Of a stretch of DNA of 64,000 nucleotides, positions 18,076 to 27,284 are shown one piece after another (positions within the stretch are counted from its first letter, which is position 1; every line of letters starts with the position of its first letter). This stretch comes from Corynebacterium incognita (GTDB lineage: Bacteria; Actinomycetota; Actinomycetes; Mycobacteriales; Mycobacteriaceae): positions 310,001-374,000 of the forward strand of contig NZ_CP059404.1 of the NCBI RefSeq assembly GCF_014217255.1. Direction: 5' to 3'. A program made the position numbers and the translations under genes. The notes below the pieces were generated by a model. It searched no databases, was not told the origin of the DNA, and saw only the letters and a program-made list of their open reading frames with translations.

Positions 18076-18633
18076 CTAGACCTCCATCAACTCCGCTTCC
18101 TTCTTGGTCACCAGCTCATCGATCTGCTCGATGTAGCCGTGGGTGACCTTTTCCATTTCCTTCTCGGCAGCGGTGATCTCATCTTCGCCGGCGTCGCCGT
18201 CCTTCTGCAGCTTCTTCAGCTGTTCCATAGCCTTACGACGCACGTTGCGGATCGCGATTTTGCCATCCTCGCCCTTGGACTTAGCGACCTTCACCATTTC
18301 CTTACGGCGCTCCTCCGTCAGCTGCGGGATGGTTACGCGCAGCACCTGGCCGTCATTAGTCGGGTTAACGCCCAGATCAGAGTTGCGAATGGCGTTTTCG
18401 ATTTCACCCATCATGGACTGCTCGTAGGGCTTAATGAGCAACATGCGCGGTTCTGGCACCGAAATGGTGGCCATCTGGGTAATCGGCGTCGGGGCGCCAT
18501 AGTACTCTGCAACCACGCCGTTAAACATCGACGGGTTTGCGCGACCGGTACGAATGGTGGTGAGGTCCTCGCGGGTGTGCTCCACCGAGGCGGACATGCG
18601 CTCTTCGGCTTCCATCTGAATTTCATCAATCAT
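18076..18633 (-). CDS. frr: Ribosome recycling factor
   Basis: A 185-residue two-domain protein that, with EF-G, splits post-termination ribosomes. It has the standard length and signatures: [13 protein letters not shown] near the N-terminus, [18 protein letters not shown] and the C-terminal helix region [22 protein letters not shown]. Start [13 protein letters not shown] is the usual N-terminus. It lies 24 bases after pyrH with AGGAA upstream and precedes cdsA; co-transcription of the three is expected. Confidence 0.97.
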   Translation of the reverse strand: MIDEIQMEAEERMSASVEHTREDLTTIRTGRANPSMFNGVVAEYYGAPTPITQMATISVPEPRMLLIKPYEQSMMGEIENAIRNSDLGVNPTNDGQVLRVTIPQLTEERRKEMVKVAKSKGEDGKIAIRNVRRKAMEQLKKLQKDGDAGEDEITAAEKEMEKVTHGYIEQIDELVTKKEAELMEV

Positions 18634-18657
18634 GGGGAGATTCCTTTCTGGGGAGGT

Positions 18658-19398
18658 TTAAGCCTTTTTAGACTCTACCAAGGTGCCAATCTGCTCACCG
18701 TTGGCGGCGCGGGCGATATTGCCCTCAGTCAGCAAATTAAACACGAGGATCGGCATATTATTGTCCATGCACAGCGAGAACGCGGTGGCGTCAGCGACCT
18801 TGAGGTTCTTCTCAATGACCTCGCGAGGGGTGATCTCCGTAAACAGCTCGGCGTCCGGGTTGGTGCGCGGGTCGTCGGAGTACACGCCGTCGACAGCCTT
18901 GGCCAAGAACAGCACCTCACAGCCGATCTCCAGAGCGCGCTGCGCTGCCGTGGTGTCAGTGGAGAAATACGGCATACCCATTCCGGCACCGAAGATGACC
19001 ACACGGCCCTTCTCCAGGTGGCGCGCCGCACGCAGCGGCAGGTACGGCTCGGCAATCTGCGCCATGTTGATGGCAGTCTGCACTCGGCACTCGACGCCCT
19101 CCTGCAGGAGGAAGTCCTGCAGCGCCAAGGAATTCATGACGGTGCCCAGCATGCCCATATAGTCCGAGCGGGAACGGTCCATGCCGCGCTGCGAGAGCTC
19201 GGCACCACGGAAGAAATTGCCACCGCCGATGACCACGGCGATCTCGGTGCCCTGACGCGCCACCTCCGCAATCTGACGCGCCACGTTTTCCACCACGTCC
19301 GGGTCGATGCCGACCTTGCCGCCGCCGAACATCTCACCGCCCAGCTTCAACATCACGCGCTTGTAGCCAGTTCGCTTAAACTCTTCGGGATTAGACAC
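18658..19398 (-). CDS. pyrH: Uridylate kinase (UMP kinase)
   Basis: A 246-residue amino-acid-kinase-fold enzyme that phosphorylates UMP to UDP and is regulated by GTP and UTP in bacteria. Motifs are [14 protein letters not shown] (phosphate-binding loop), [29 protein letters not shown] and [15 protein letters not shown] start at GTG 19398 ([14 protein letters not shown]); AAGGAG lies about 13 bases upstream, which is long, so the start is not certain. Reading from the upstream ATG at 19437 would add a poor Cys/Arg-rich sequence. The upstream region is shared with the divergent HNH endonuclease gene and contains the inverted DnaA-box pair. Confidence 0.95.
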   Translation of the reverse strand: MSNPEEFKRTGYKRVMLKLGGEMFGGGKVGIDPDVVENVARQIAEVARQGTEIAVVIGGGNFFRGAELSQRGMDRSRSDYMGMLGTVMNSLALQDFLLQEGVECRVQTAINMAQIAEPYLPLRAARHLEKGRVVIFGAGMGMPYFSTDTTAAQRALEIGCEVLFLAKAVDGVYSDDPRTNPDAELFTEITPREVIEKNLKVADATAFSLCMDNNMPILVFNLLTEGNIARAANGEQIGTLVESKKA

Positions 19399-19492
19399 GG
19401 CGGACTTCAGTCTCCTTGAACAATGCAGTGGGCACAATTGGATCCCATCCTACCCAACGCGGCGCGAGATACACACTCGCTCGCGCCGGGGT

Positions 19493-19529
19493 TGTGGATA
19501 ACTGAGCGGGGCGGTGACAGTTATCCACA
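19493..19529. other. Inverted pair of perfect DnaA-box sequences (copy 1)
   Basis: TGTGGATAA at 19493-19501 and TTATCCACA at 19521-19529 are exact DnaA-box consensus sequences facing each other. The palindrome extends to TGTGGATAACTG / CAGTTATCCACA with a 13-base spacer. It lies between divergent pyrH and the HNH gene, about 18 bases upstream of the HNH promoter. A near-identical pair occurs at 27290-27327. DnaA binding is an inference from sequence alone. Confidence 0.55.
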
Positions 19530-19546
19530 GGAGGCGATTGAGGGGG

Positions 19547-19575
19547 TTGAGGTGGGGCGAGGCGGGGTTTAGGGT
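19547..19575 (+). promoter_or_regulatory. Promoter of the HNH endonuclease gene
   Basis: TTGAGG (-35, 19547-19552), a 17-base spacer and TAGGGT (-10, 19570-19575) lie so that transcription should start at or next to the ATG at 19583, giving a leaderless mRNA. No Shine-Dalgarno precedes this ATG. Confidence 0.5.
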
Positions 19576-19582
19576 CACGGTC

Positions 19583-20671
19583 ATGAATGTGTTTGAGGCG
19601 TTGGAGATGGTGAGCCGCCAGGGCATGGCCATCCTGGAGGAATGTGCGCGGCGTGCGCCTGGCGACGTCGCCACGCGCCTCGGCGTCTCTGTGGCTCAGG
19701 CGCGGCGCTGGCGGCGGCTGGCGGAGGTCTATTTTGGCCCGGCGGACTCGCCGGCGCGGCAGGCACGGGCGGTGGCGGTGTCCCGGGAGCGGGGATGGTC
19801 GCTGGAGCGTTTGGAGATGATCGAGCGGCACGCTGGGCGCGTGCGGGGGCGCGGCCGAGCGTGGGCGCTGCGGGAGGAGCTGTGCGCACACGCGGGGAGC
19901 TTCGAGGAAGTGCAGCGGCTGGCGCGGGCAAGGGTGGCTCAGCTGGCGGCCCCGGCGCCGCCGCAGGCGGGCGTGCGCATTAGTACGGCGCGTGACGGCA
20001 TGCGAACTTTAAGCATTTGCGGCGACCAGCGGATGATCACCGACTTAGAAAAGACCCTGGAGACCTATACGCGCGGCAGCCATGAGCCGCGCTCGTTGGC
20101 GCTGGCGGGGGCGTTCTGGCAGCACGTGAAGTCGGGGTATGGTCTCGCGCGAGCGCGCTACACCACGGTCGTGACGGTTCCTTTGGAGTCGCTGGACAAG
20201 ATCGTGGCGGGTGCCGGGGATGACGTGGAGCTGCAGCTTTCCGACGGCACGTCGATCTCCGGCGTCGAGTGGCTCACGGCGGTGCGTCGGGGCAACATGA
20301 GCCACGAGGTCTTCGCGGGGCTGTTTCACCCGGTAGCGGCCCCGGTAAACCTCTACCGGGCGCGTTTTGCGTCGTGGAAACAGCGAATCCTTGCGATGGC
20401 GGAGTCCCCGCGGTGCGCGTGGCCGGAGTGCAACGTGCCGGCGGATCGCTGCGAGGTTCACCATCTGCGGGCGCACAAGCACGGCGGCGAGACCGAACCG
20501 GGCAACCTCACGATGCTGTGTCGCTTTCACAACGGCCGCAACGACGACAACCCAGACGCTCCCCCACGCAACGGCCGCATAGAGCGAGTGGGCGGCGAGC
20601 TGGTGTGGCGGTGGAAAACGAAGAGACCACCCGAGCCACAGGGCGCGGGTGGTACCAGAGGCGGGCCTTAG
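19583..20671 (+). CDS. HNH endonuclease domain protein
   Basis: A 362-residue protein. The C-terminal HNH nuclease module is clear: [20 protein letters not shown] gives a zinc-binding Cys pair and the His-His catalytic region, followed by [13 protein letters not shown] with the Asn and last His. The N-terminal 300 residues form a helical region of the DUF222 / 13E12-repeat type common in actinobacteria, with an HTH-like stretch [20 protein letters not shown]. Such genes are abundant in this phylum, often variable between strains and of unknown role. It sits opposite to its neighbours between pyrH and tsf, and its stop overlaps the tsf stop by four bases. Start ATG 19583 fits a leaderless promoter. 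It may be a recent insertion into a conserved translation block. Confidence 0.83.
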   Translation: MNVFEALEMVSRQGMAILEECARRAPGDVATRLGVSVAQARRWRRLAEVYFGPADSPARQARAVAVSRERGWSLERLEMIERHAGRVRGRGRAWALREELCAHAGSFEEVQRLARARVAQLAAPAPPQAGVRISTARDGMRTLSICGDQRMITDLEKTLETYTRGSHEPRSLALAGAFWQHVKSGYGLARARYTTVVTVPLESLDKIVAGAGDDVELQLSDGTSISGVEWLTAVRRGNMSHEVFAGLFHPVAAPVNLYRARFASWKQRILAMAESPRCAWPECNVPADRCEVHHLRAHKHGGETEPGNLTMLCRFHNGRNDDNPDAPPRNGRIERVGGELVWRWKTKRPPEPQGAGGTRGGP

Positions 20672-21480
20672 GCGCCAACCTCGAAACGCTCGAAACCGGT
20701 GATGGTGGTGCCAGCTTCCTTGGCAACCTGCTCAACGGTCTTCTTGGAATCAGACAAGGAAGCCTGCTCCAGAAGAACGACGGACTTGTAGAAGCCGTTC
20801 AGGCGGCCCTCGACGATCTTCGGGATTGCCTGTTCAGGCTTGCCCTCTTCGCGGGTGATCTGCTCGGCGATCTCGCGCTCCTTAGCAACGAGCTCAGCCG
20901 GGACCTCGTCGCGGTTGAGGTACTCGGCCTTCATAGCGGCAACCTGCAGCGCAACTGCGTGAGCGCCCTCTGCGGAGCCCTCGTAGGTGACCATGACGCC
21001 CACTGCCGGCGGCAGGTCAGCGGAGCGCTGGTGCAGGTAGGTAGCGACGTTGTCGCCCGCAACGGTGACAGCGCGGCGCAGCTGCAGCTTCTCGCCGATC
21101 TTTGCGGACTCCTGCTCCACACGCTCGGAGGCCTTCATGCCGTCGATCTCCACCTCAGCCAGCTCCTCAGCGGAGTTAGCCTTGGCAGCAGCTGCAGCCT
21201 CAGCCACGTGAGCAGCGAAAGCCTTGAAGTCGTCGTTCTTAGCAACGAAGTCGGTCTCGCAGTTGATCTCAATCATGGTGTTGCCGGAAACAGCGATGAG
21301 GCCCTCGGATGCCTCGCGGTCAGCACGCTTGGACACGTCCTTAGCACCCTTGATGCGGAGCAGCTCGACAGCCTTGTCGTAGTCGCCGCCAGCCTCTTCC
21401 AGGGCCTTCTTGCAGGCCATCATGCCGGAGCCGGTTGCTTCGCGCAGCTTCTTGACATCTGCAGCAGTGTAGTTCGCCAT
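20668..21480 (-). CDS. tsf: Translation elongation factor Ts
   Basis: A 270-residue EF-Ts, the nucleotide exchange factor of EF-Tu. [20 protein letters not shown] and [21 protein letters not shown] are the N-terminal UBA-like domain; [15 protein letters not shown] contains the TDFV motif that contacts EF-Tu. Start ATG 21480 is preceded by AAGGAGG at about 12 bases. It follows rpsB after a 183-base gap containing a strong terminator, so most rpsB transcription should stop before tsf or read through only in part. Confidence 0.97.
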   Translation of the reverse strand: MANYTAADVKKLREATGSGMMACKKALEEAGGDYDKAVELLRIKGAKDVSKRADREASEGLIAVSGNTMIEINCETDFVAKNDDFKAFAAHVAEAAAAAKANSAEELAEVEIDGMKASERVEQESAKIGEKLQLRRAVTVAGDNVATYLHQRSADLPPAVGVMVTYEGSAEGAHAVALQVAAMKAEYLNRDEVPAELVAKEREIAEQITREEGKPEQAIPKIVEGRLNGFYKSVVLLEQASLSDSKKTVEQVAKEAGTTITGFERFEVGA

Positions 21481-21616
21481 AATTGGGGCGATCCTCCTTG
21501 AAATAGATCGGTATTCGACGTCTAAGCGTAGCCGACACTTACACATCGCGCTGAAATCAGGGTCGAAAAACGCTCACCCACACCTTACCGGGCGGTTGAG
21601 TGGGCGTCGACAAGCA

Positions 21617-21651
21617 TACAAAAACCCGGGTTTCAGCATGGAAACCCGGGT
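21617..21651 (-). terminator. Intrinsic terminator between rpsB and tsf
   Basis: ACCCGGGTTTC (21624-21634) and GAAACCCGGGT (21641-21651) make a perfect 11-bp stem with a six-base loop. On the minus strand the stem is followed by TTTTGTA, and it lies 12 bases after the rpsB stop. It may act as an attenuator that sets the rpsB:tsf ratio. Confidence 0.85.
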
Positions 21652-21663
21652 CACTGCGGTAGT

Positions 21664-22461
21664 TTATTCAGCGGAAGCTGGGTCAGAAGCAGCGGCTGCC
21701 TCAGCAGCGTCGCGAGCGTCCTTCTCAGCGGTGTCGCCGGCAGCTTCCTTAGCGGCAGCCAGCTGGCGCTCCTCGCGAGCCTTCTTGCCCTCTTCGATGG
21801 CGGTTGCCACGATGCCGGAGAGCAGCTTGGTCGCACGGATGGCGTCGTCGTTGCCCGGGATCGGGAAGTCGACGTCGTCCGGGTCGCAGTTGGTGTCCAG
21901 GATGGCCACGACCGGGATGTTCAGCTTCTTAGCTTCCTTGACCGCGATGTGCTCCTTGTTAGTGTCAACAATCCACAGTGCGGACGGAGCCTTGGTCATG
22001 TCAGCGATGCCGCCGAGAACGCGCTCCAGCTTGGTGCGCTCGCGGTTGAGCATCAGGACTTCCTTCTTGGTGCGGCCCTTGTAGCCGTCCTCAGCAGCGT
22101 CCATGGCCTGCAATTCCTTCATGCGGTGCAGACGCTTGGACACGGTCTGGAAGTTGGTGAGCATGCCACCCAACCAGCGGTGGTTGACGTACGGCATGGA
22201 GACGCGCTCAGCAGCCTCCTGCACAGCTTCCTGAGCCTGCTTCTTGGTGCCAACGAACAGCACGGTGCCGCCGTGAGCCACGGTTTCCTTGACGAACTCG
22301 AAAGCCTCGTCAATGTAGGTCAGGGTCTGCTGCAGGTCGATGATGTAGATGCCGTTGCGGTCGGTGAAGATGAAACGACGCATCTTAGGGTTCCAACGAC
22401 GGGTCTGGTGGCCGAAGTGCACACCAGCGTCGAGGAGCTCGCGCATGGTTACAACTGCCAT
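21664..22461 (-). CDS. rpsB: 30S ribosomal protein S2
   Basis: A 265-residue S2. [20 protein letters not shown] and [12 protein letters not shown] are the standard N-terminus; [20 protein letters not shown] and [19 protein letters not shown] are conserved. The C-terminus carries a low-complexity Ala/Glu/Asp tail (from about residue 235), common in high-GC actinobacteria. It begins with ATG at 22461 with AAGAAAG upstream. A 5' leader of over 100 bases is likely (see the intergenic region), and a strong terminator follows. Confidence 0.97.
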   Translation of the reverse strand: MAVVTMRELLDAGVHFGHQTRRWNPKMRRFIFTDRNGIYIIDLQQTLTYIDEAFEFVKETVAHGGTVLFVGTKKQAQEAVQEAAERVSMPYVNHRWLGGMLTNFQTVSKRLHRMKELQAMDAAEDGYKGRTKKEVLMLNRERTKLERVLGGIADMTKAPSALWIVDTNKEHIAVKEAKKLNIPVVAILDTNCDPDDVDFPIPGNDDAIRATKLLSGIVATAIEEGKKAREERQLAAAKEAAGDTAEKDARDAAEAAAASDPASAE

Positions 22462-22810
22462 GATTCGCTCGCTTTCTTGAAAATCAAATAGTTTCGGTTA
22501 TGAGAAGTTGTGAGGGCTTTTATCCCCCACCCTGGCAACGAATATCGACATCAACACCCTGGATTACAGGGACCCCGTCGATGACCGATTGGCGCGCCCA
22601 TTATAGCTGGTGGCGCCGACTTCGCCGCGCGTAGTCAGTGCGCAAGCACACTGCTGTAGCACAATCTTAGTGGCAATGCGCGCAATCGTCCAAACCACGC
22701 GCCGAGTATTCCACAAGGTATTACGGATGACGGGGATCGCGGCACAGTTGTCCACAGGCCGGCCACGATACTCTTCCCCGCGTTACCCGCTGTGGGCTCT
22801 ACTGGAAAGC
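22462..22810. promoter_or_regulatory. rpsB leader and divergent intergenic region
   Basis: This 349-base region separates rpsB and the M23 peptidase gene. A perfect minus-strand TATAAT at 22600-22605 is the best rpsB promoter candidate, giving a leader of about 130 bases. In that leader, GTGGGGG and CCCTCAC can pair around an AAAA-rich loop (about 22512-22531), which might be part of an S2 autoregulatory structure; this is inference. TTGTCCACA at 22748-22756 is a DnaA-box variant. I see no tRNA, other RNA gene or convincing protein here. Confidence 0.4.
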
Positions 22811-23263
22811 ATGAAGCGAAAAGGTATCGCCAGTGGGTTTGTGGTGTTGAGTCTCATGCTGTCCGGCTGGGTGGATCCGGCCAGCGGGCAACGGTCGCCG
22901 TCGCGCGTGACGCGGGGGTTTGAACAGCCAGAGAAGGAATGGTCGCCGGGGCATCGGGGCGTCGACGTGCCGCTGGAGCCCGGCGCGCCGGTGCTCGCGG
23001 CCGGGGCCGGGAGGGTGGCGTTCGTTGGTGTGGTCGCGGGGACCCCGGTGGTCTCTGTGGATCATCCGGAGGGGTTTCGGACCACCTACCAGCCGGTACA
23101 TGCCGCAGTCTCGCGCGGTGACGTTGTGGCGGAGGGCGAGGTCATTGGCCGCCTGGGGCACGGCCACCCGGGCCTGCATTGGGGTGCGAAGACGGGCCCG
23201 GACACCTACTTCGATCCATTAGAGCTTCTCGACGCCCCCGTCATCCGACTCAAACCACTTTAG
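22811..23263 (+). CDS. Secreted M23 family metallopeptidase (LytM-like), short form
   Basis: A 150-residue protein with a signal peptide (MKRKGIASGFVVLSLMLSG, cleavage after PASG) and a compact LytM/M23 domain. HRGVDVPLEPGAPVLAA supplies the HxxxD zinc ligands and GHPGLHWGAK the second His pair region, a form seen in the short actinobacterial M23 proteins (M. tuberculosis Rv2891 neighbourhood). It probably cleaves peptidoglycan peptides or regulates an amidase. ATG at 22811 follows GGAAAGC; longer upstream readings have no export signal. It is divergent from rpsB and its stop overlaps xerC by four bases. Confidence 0.85.
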   Translation: MKRKGIASGFVVLSLMLSGWVDPASGQRSPSRVTRGFEQPEKEWSPGHRGVDVPLEPGAPVLAAGAGRVAFVGVVAGTPVVSVDHPEGFRTTYQPVHAAVSRGDVVAEGEVIGRLGHGHPGLHWGAKTGPDTYFDPLELLDAPVIRLKPL

Positions 23264-24147
23264 GCCCGGGGGTGCGCCTGGTTGAAGACGTCCTTGAGGC
23301 GCTGCGCGGAGACGTGGGTGTAGACCTGGGTGGTCTGCAGGGAGGCGTGGCCGAGGAGTTCTTGGACCATGCGCAGATCGGCGCCACCTTCGAGAAGGTG
23401 GGTGGCGGCAGTGTGACGCAACCCGTGTGGGGTGAGGTTGCCGGCACCGGTCACCGCCGCTGCCTTGGTGACGACCCGACGTACCTGGCGCGGGTCTATG
23501 CGCGCGCCCCGGCTTCCAACGAATACGGCCTGCTCGTCGGGATTCGCCAGGTGGGGTCTGCCGACGTCGAACCATTGCTGGAGGGCGTCCGCGCAGGCGG
23601 CGCCGAAGGGCACAACCCGCTGTTTGTTTCCCTTGCCGGTGACCTTGAGGGTGTGGGCGCCGAAATCGATGTCGCGTTCGTTGAGCCCGCACAGCTCGGC
23701 CACACGGATGCCGGTCGCGTACAGCGTCTCCAGCATGGCGGTGTCACGCAGGAAATGGGTCTCATCCGCGCTCACCGCATTGCCCACGAGTTCCCCGGCG
23801 TCTTTCTTTTTCAGGACCACGGGCAGGTGCTGGCCGCGCTTCGGCGTGACGAGGCGCGCGGCGACGTCACGCGGAATGTAGCCGTGTTGCGCGGCCCAGG
23901 TGGAAAACGCGCGCACCGCTGCCGTGCGCCGGGCGAGGGTGGCGCGGGACTTGCCGGCAGACACGGCGTCGGCAAGCCAGCCGCGCAGCGCATTGAGGTC
24001 GAACGCCGCGAAGTCAGTGACGCCGTAGTCCACGAGGGTTCGCAGGTCCGCGCGGTAGTCCTTAACGGTAGATTCCGCGCGCCCACGGACGGTGCGCTGG
24101 TAGTGCGCAAAGTCCTCGATTGCCTCGGCAAGCATTGTCATGGGCAC
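23260..24147 (-). CDS. xerC: Tyrosine recombinase XerC
   Basis: A 295-residue site-specific recombinase that, with XerD, resolves chromosome dimers at dif. The catalytic residues are all visible: Arg in ATGIRVAELCGL, Lys in KVTGKGNKQRVVP, His-x-x-Arg in HGLRHTAATHLL, His in LLGHASLQTTQ and Tyr in QVYTHV. The N-terminal SAM-like core-binding domain covers residues 1-90. Its place between dprA and rpsB matches XerC of related actinobacteria (Rv2894c), so it is housekeeping and not a phage integrase. Start is GTG at 24147, directly after the dprA stop, or ATG at 24141. Confidence 0.93.
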   Translation of the reverse strand: MPMTMLAEAIEDFAHYQRTVRGRAESTVKDYRADLRTLVDYGVTDFAAFDLNALRGWLADAVSAGKSRATLARRTAAVRAFSTWAAQHGYIPRDVAARLVTPKRGQHLPVVLKKKDAGELVGNAVSADETHFLRDTAMLETLYATGIRVAELCGLNERDIDFGAHTLKVTGKGNKQRVVPFGAACADALQQWFDVGRPHLANPDEQAVFVGSRGARIDPRQVRRVVTKAAAVTGAGNLTPHGLRHTAATHLLEGGADLRMVQELLGHASLQTTQVYTHVSAQRLKDVFNQAHPRA

Positions 24148-25308
24148 CTAGTCTAGCGCCCGGAACCACTCCACTCCCTCACGGCGCACCATGCCACGCT
24201 TGCCCAGATCCACCAGGAGGTGCACGGTCAGCGGCACGGTGAGTCCGGCTGCGGACGCCACTGCCGCGGACTCAGCGCCAGCATCCGTGCCCGCAGCGGG
24301 TAGCGCATCAAAAACCCGCAATTCATTGCGGCTGAGCTGCTGGACCGGCGATGGCCCAAAATCCAGCTCGTGTTGGTAGGACGCGTCCACCTCACCGACC
24401 GCGCCTACGAGCTCGCGGATATCGGCACCGCTGGTCACCAGCGACGTACCGGTCTTTATCCGCTGGTGGCAGCCCAGCGAGCCCGTGCTCGTAATCGGGC
24501 CGGGCACCGCCATCGTGACCTTGCCCAGACCTTCAGCCCAACTCAAGGTATTTAATGCCCCGGAGCGCCAACCGGCTTCTACAACCACGGTGCCCGCCGT
24601 CAGCGCCGCCACCAGGCGATTGCGTGTAAGAAACCGGTGTCGCTGCGGCGGGACCCCCGGCGGGTACTCGGTGACTACACAGCCCCCGGCTGCCACGATG
24701 TCATCGAACAGGCCCGCATTTCGAGCGGGGTACGCCCGGTCAATCCCGCACGCCATCACTGCCACTGTCGGTCCGTCGCTGCGCAACGCCGCCGTGTGCG
24801 CCGCGGTATCGATACCCAGCGCACCTCCGGAGACCACCGTCCAGTGGTGCGCTGCCAGGTCCTTCACGAGTTCCGCGGTGGCATCATGCCCATAGCGCGT
24901 GTGCGCCCGGGTTCCTACCACGGCCACCGATTGCGCCACCGCCGCACCCAGGTCGCCGCCCCGGACCCACAGCCCGTGCGGCGCCACCGCATCGTCTTGG
25001 TAGCTACGCACGTGCTCACTCGTGCCCGAGGCCGCGAAGCCAAACGCCTGGTCCAGCGGCGCCGTCGGCCACTCGTCCATGCCCGGCACTATCAGCCGCG
25101 CCCCGTGATCGGCCGCGATGGCCAGGTCTTCCGCCGCCCGGTCCCACTCATAGCGCGCCTGCGTCTGCCGCCCCAGCTCCCCGAGCCAAGACGCCCGCCG
25201 CCGGATTCCATTCGCCAACTCTTCCGCGCTCTTACCCGCCGCCAAGAACTCCTGCAGCGGCCGCGACGGCCCTTCTACCACCCGGTTGAGATACGCCCAC
25301 GCCTCCAT
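24148..25308 (-). CDS. dprA: DNA processing protein DprA (Smf)
   Basis: A 386-residue Rossmann-fold protein that binds single-stranded DNA and loads RecA during transformation in competent bacteria. Key motifs: VAVVGTRAHTRYG, VVSGGALGIDTAAH, VMACGIDRAYPARN, TEYPPGVPP and RFLTRNRLVAALTAGT, then VVEAGWRSGAL. A C-terminal winged-helix-like DprA_WH segment covers about residues 315-380 (RVFDALPAAGTDAG). Natural competence is not known in most corynebacteria, so a repair role is possible. The ATG overlaps the comM stop in TGATG, showing translational coupling in a yraN-comM-dprA-xerC operon. Confidence 0.93.
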   Translation of the reverse strand: MEAWAYLNRVVEGPSRPLQEFLAAGKSAEELANGIRRRASWLGELGRQTQARYEWDRAAEDLAIAADHGARLIVPGMDEWPTAPLDQAFGFAASGTSEHVRSYQDDAVAPHGLWVRGGDLGAAVAQSVAVVGTRAHTRYGHDATAELVKDLAAHHWTVVSGGALGIDTAAHTAALRSDGPTVAVMACGIDRAYPARNAGLFDDIVAAGGCVVTEYPPGVPPQRHRFLTRNRLVAALTAGTVVVEAGWRSGALNTLSWAEGLGKVTMAVPGPITSTGSLGCHQRIKTGTSLVTSGADIRELVGAVGEVDASYQHELDFGPSPVQQLSRNELRVFDALPAAGTDAGAESAAVASAAGLTVPLTVHLLVDLGKRGMVRREGVEWFRALD

Positions 25309-26831
25309 CAGGCTGCCTCCTCCCGCAGTTCTAGGGCCTGCGCCACGTGGTCAATATTCGGTGCCGCTGCCGCTGTCCAGGGATCACGCGCCGCTTCCAA
25401 GTCGCGGATGGTCCACGCCAACGTCAGCGCCTTATCGACGCCCCGTTGGCTCAGCTCCCCCGCCGCCAAATGGCTCCCCAACAAGGCCATGCCTACCTCG
25501 TCCGCAGGGAACTCGCGTCGAAGCCGGGGCGCGGGCATCGCCGCGTTCGTCACCGCCGCATACCCCGCCGCCGACCACCGCTCCCGCGCATAGGCACGCG
25601 CCGCCAGCACCCGCTCCGCGATGACCGCGCTTGACTCCTCACCGTCACTGTGCAGCACCGCCGCCTGACCCGACAGCCGGATCTGCATGTCCAGGCGGTC
25701 CCGCAGTGGGCCCGAAAGGTTCTTCAGATAGTCGGCACGCTCACGCCCCTTGCACCGGCACTCCCCGGGGTTATCCGCCGCGCAGCGACACGGGTTCGCC
25801 GCCAGCACGAGCTGGAAGCGCGCCGGGAACACCACCTCGCGCCGGTGGCGCACCAAGCGCACCTTTCCTTCTTCCAGCGGCGCGCGCAAGCCATCCAGCA
25901 CCGCCGCCGAGATTTCCGAAGCCTCGTCCAGAAACAGCACCCCGTGGTGCGCGAGACTCACCGCGCCTGGCCGCGGGTTCCCGGGCCCGCCGCCCAGCAA
26001 CGCCGCCCGGGTCACCGACGCGTGCGGGGCCACGAACGGCGGATGCGTTATGACATCGCCGGGCTTATCTGCTACCGATGCCACCGCGGTCGCTTCCATG
26101 GCCTGTTCTGGGCTCAGTGGGGGCAAAATTCCGGGGATCCGCGCCGCCAGCATCGATTTTCCGGATCCGGGCGGGCCAATCATCAGCAAATGATGACCGC
26201 CCGCTGCCGCGACTTCCGCGGCCCGCTTCGCCTCCTCCTGTCCGGCGATATCAGCGAAGTCGCCCACCTGCGGGCGCTCGCCCTCCATCTGCGCAGCCCC
26301 GCGCGCCAACGGCAGGGGTTCTGCGGTGGTGGCCCACCGCACGGCGTCGACAAGCGTGTGTGCCACCACCACCTCCACGTCCGGCACAAACATCGCCTCC
26401 GCCGCATTGCCCGGCGGGATGACCACCGTGCGCACCCCGTGGCGCCGCGCCGCGAGCAGCGACGGCACGATACCCGGCACCGGCCGCACCTCTCCGTCGA
26501 GGCCCAGCTCGCCCAGCACCAGCGCGTCGGCCAGGATATCCGCGGCGCCGTCCGTCGCAGCCGTCAAGATCGCCAGCGCCATTGGCAGGTCGTATTGGGA
26601 GCCCGCCTTCGGCAGATTCGCCGGCGACAACGACACCACCACCTTCGTCTTCGGCCACCCCAGCCCGGAGTTCAGCGCCGCCGTGCGCACCCGTTCCCGC
26701 GACTCGCGCACCGCCGTGTCAGCCAATCCCACCACGTGCACCCCGGGCAAACCGGAGCCCACATTCGCCTCCACTGTCACCACCGAGGCGTCCACGCCTT
26801 GCAGCGCAATCGAGTAGCACCTACCGAGCAC
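25308..26831 (-). CDS. comM: YifB/ComM family Mg-chelatase-like AAA+ ATPase
   Basis: A 507-residue AAA+ protein. ComM is a hexameric helicase that extends branch migration of incoming DNA. The N-terminal Lon-protease-like domain (residues 1-170: GLPGVHVVGLADTAVRESRE and SPANLPKAGSQYDLPMALAI) precedes the Mg-chelatase AAA+ domain with Walker A MIGPPGSGKSMLA, Walker B GVLFLDEAS and a C-terminal Mg_chelatase_C region. A four-Cys cluster appears in NPCRCAADNPGECRCKG. Start is GTG 26831 (VLGRCYSIALQG), preceded by GGAAG at close spacing and overlapping yraN by 11 bases. Confidence 0.94.
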   Translation of the reverse strand: MLGRCYSIALQGVDASVVTVEANVGSGLPGVHVVGLADTAVRESRERVRTAALNSGLGWPKTKVVVSLSPANLPKAGSQYDLPMALAILTAATDGAADILADALVLGELGLDGEVRPVPGIVPSLLAARRHGVRTVVIPPGNAAEAMFVPDVEVVVAHTLVDAVRWATTAEPLPLARGAAQMEGERPQVGDFADIAGQEEAKRAAEVAAAGGHHLLMIGPPGSGKSMLAARIPGILPPLSPEQAMEATAVASVADKPGDVITHPPFVAPHASVTRAALLGGGPGNPRPGAVSLAHHGVLFLDEASEISAAVLDGLRAPLEEGKVRLVRHRREVVFPARFQLVLAANPCRCAADNPGECRCKGRERADYLKNLSGPLRDRLDMQIRLSGQAAVLHSDGEESSAVIAERVLAARAYARERWSAAGYAAVTNAAMPAPRLRREFPADEVGMALLGSHLAAGELSQRGVDKALTLAWTIRDLEAARDPWTAAAAPNIDHVAQALELREEAA

Positions 26832-27192
26832 CGTCTTCCACCCCTGCGTAGTACTCCATCGAAAACGTATCCCCCTGCGCCACCAACACCACCACATCAA
26901 AGCGCACGCGGCATGCCGGTTTATCCCGCAGCCATTGGAACGCCGCCTGCCGCATCCGCGCTAATTTCCGCGCCGTCACGGCCTCCGCCCCTCCAAAAGC
27001 CACGGAAGAGCGGGTCTTGACCTCCACGAAGACTACCGTCGCGCCCTCCCGCACAATCAGGTCCAGCTCCCCGCAGCGATAGTGCACATTGCGTGCCAGT
27101 ACCTGCGCCCCGCGCCGCCGATAAAAATCCGCAGCAAAACGTTCTCCCCGCTTGCCCAGTTCTCGGTTGTGTAGCGCCACCGAACGCGTCAT
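26821..27192 (-). CDS. yraN: YraN/UPF0102 family protein
   Basis: A 123-residue Holliday-junction-resolvase-like (nuclease-fold) protein of UPF0102. LGKRGERFAADFYRRRGAQV, ARNVHYRCGELDLIV and VFVEVKTRSS match the family, including the E-x-D and E-V-K residues of the PD-(D/E)xK fold. The activity is not established. First gene of the yraN-comM-dprA-xerC cluster; ATG at 27192. Upstream is a 159-base gap with the second DnaA-box pair. Confidence 0.92.
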   Translation of the reverse strand: MTRSVALHNRELGKRGERFAADFYRRRGAQVLARNVHYRCGELDLIVREGATVVFVEVKTRSSVAFGGAEAVTARKLARMRQAAFQWLRDKPACRVRFDVVVLVAQGDTFSMEYYAGVEDGAR

Positions 27193-27284
27193 TGTCTTCC
27201 CCCTGATGTGTCAACAACTACTGTCGACTCACAGCGTGCCCCAACCCCGTGCACCTGTTCCAGCCCCGCGCAGCCGCACACAAC

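Noticed and set aside
22564..22755. Minus-strand open reading of 63 codons upstream of rpsB
   Set aside because: It overlaps the rpsB promoter candidate, has poor composition and no ribosome binding site.
23260..24147. Tyrosine recombinase as a phage or island integrase
   Set aside because: Its position between dprA and rpsB and its length match housekeeping XerC; no attachment sites, tRNA gene or phage genes are near.
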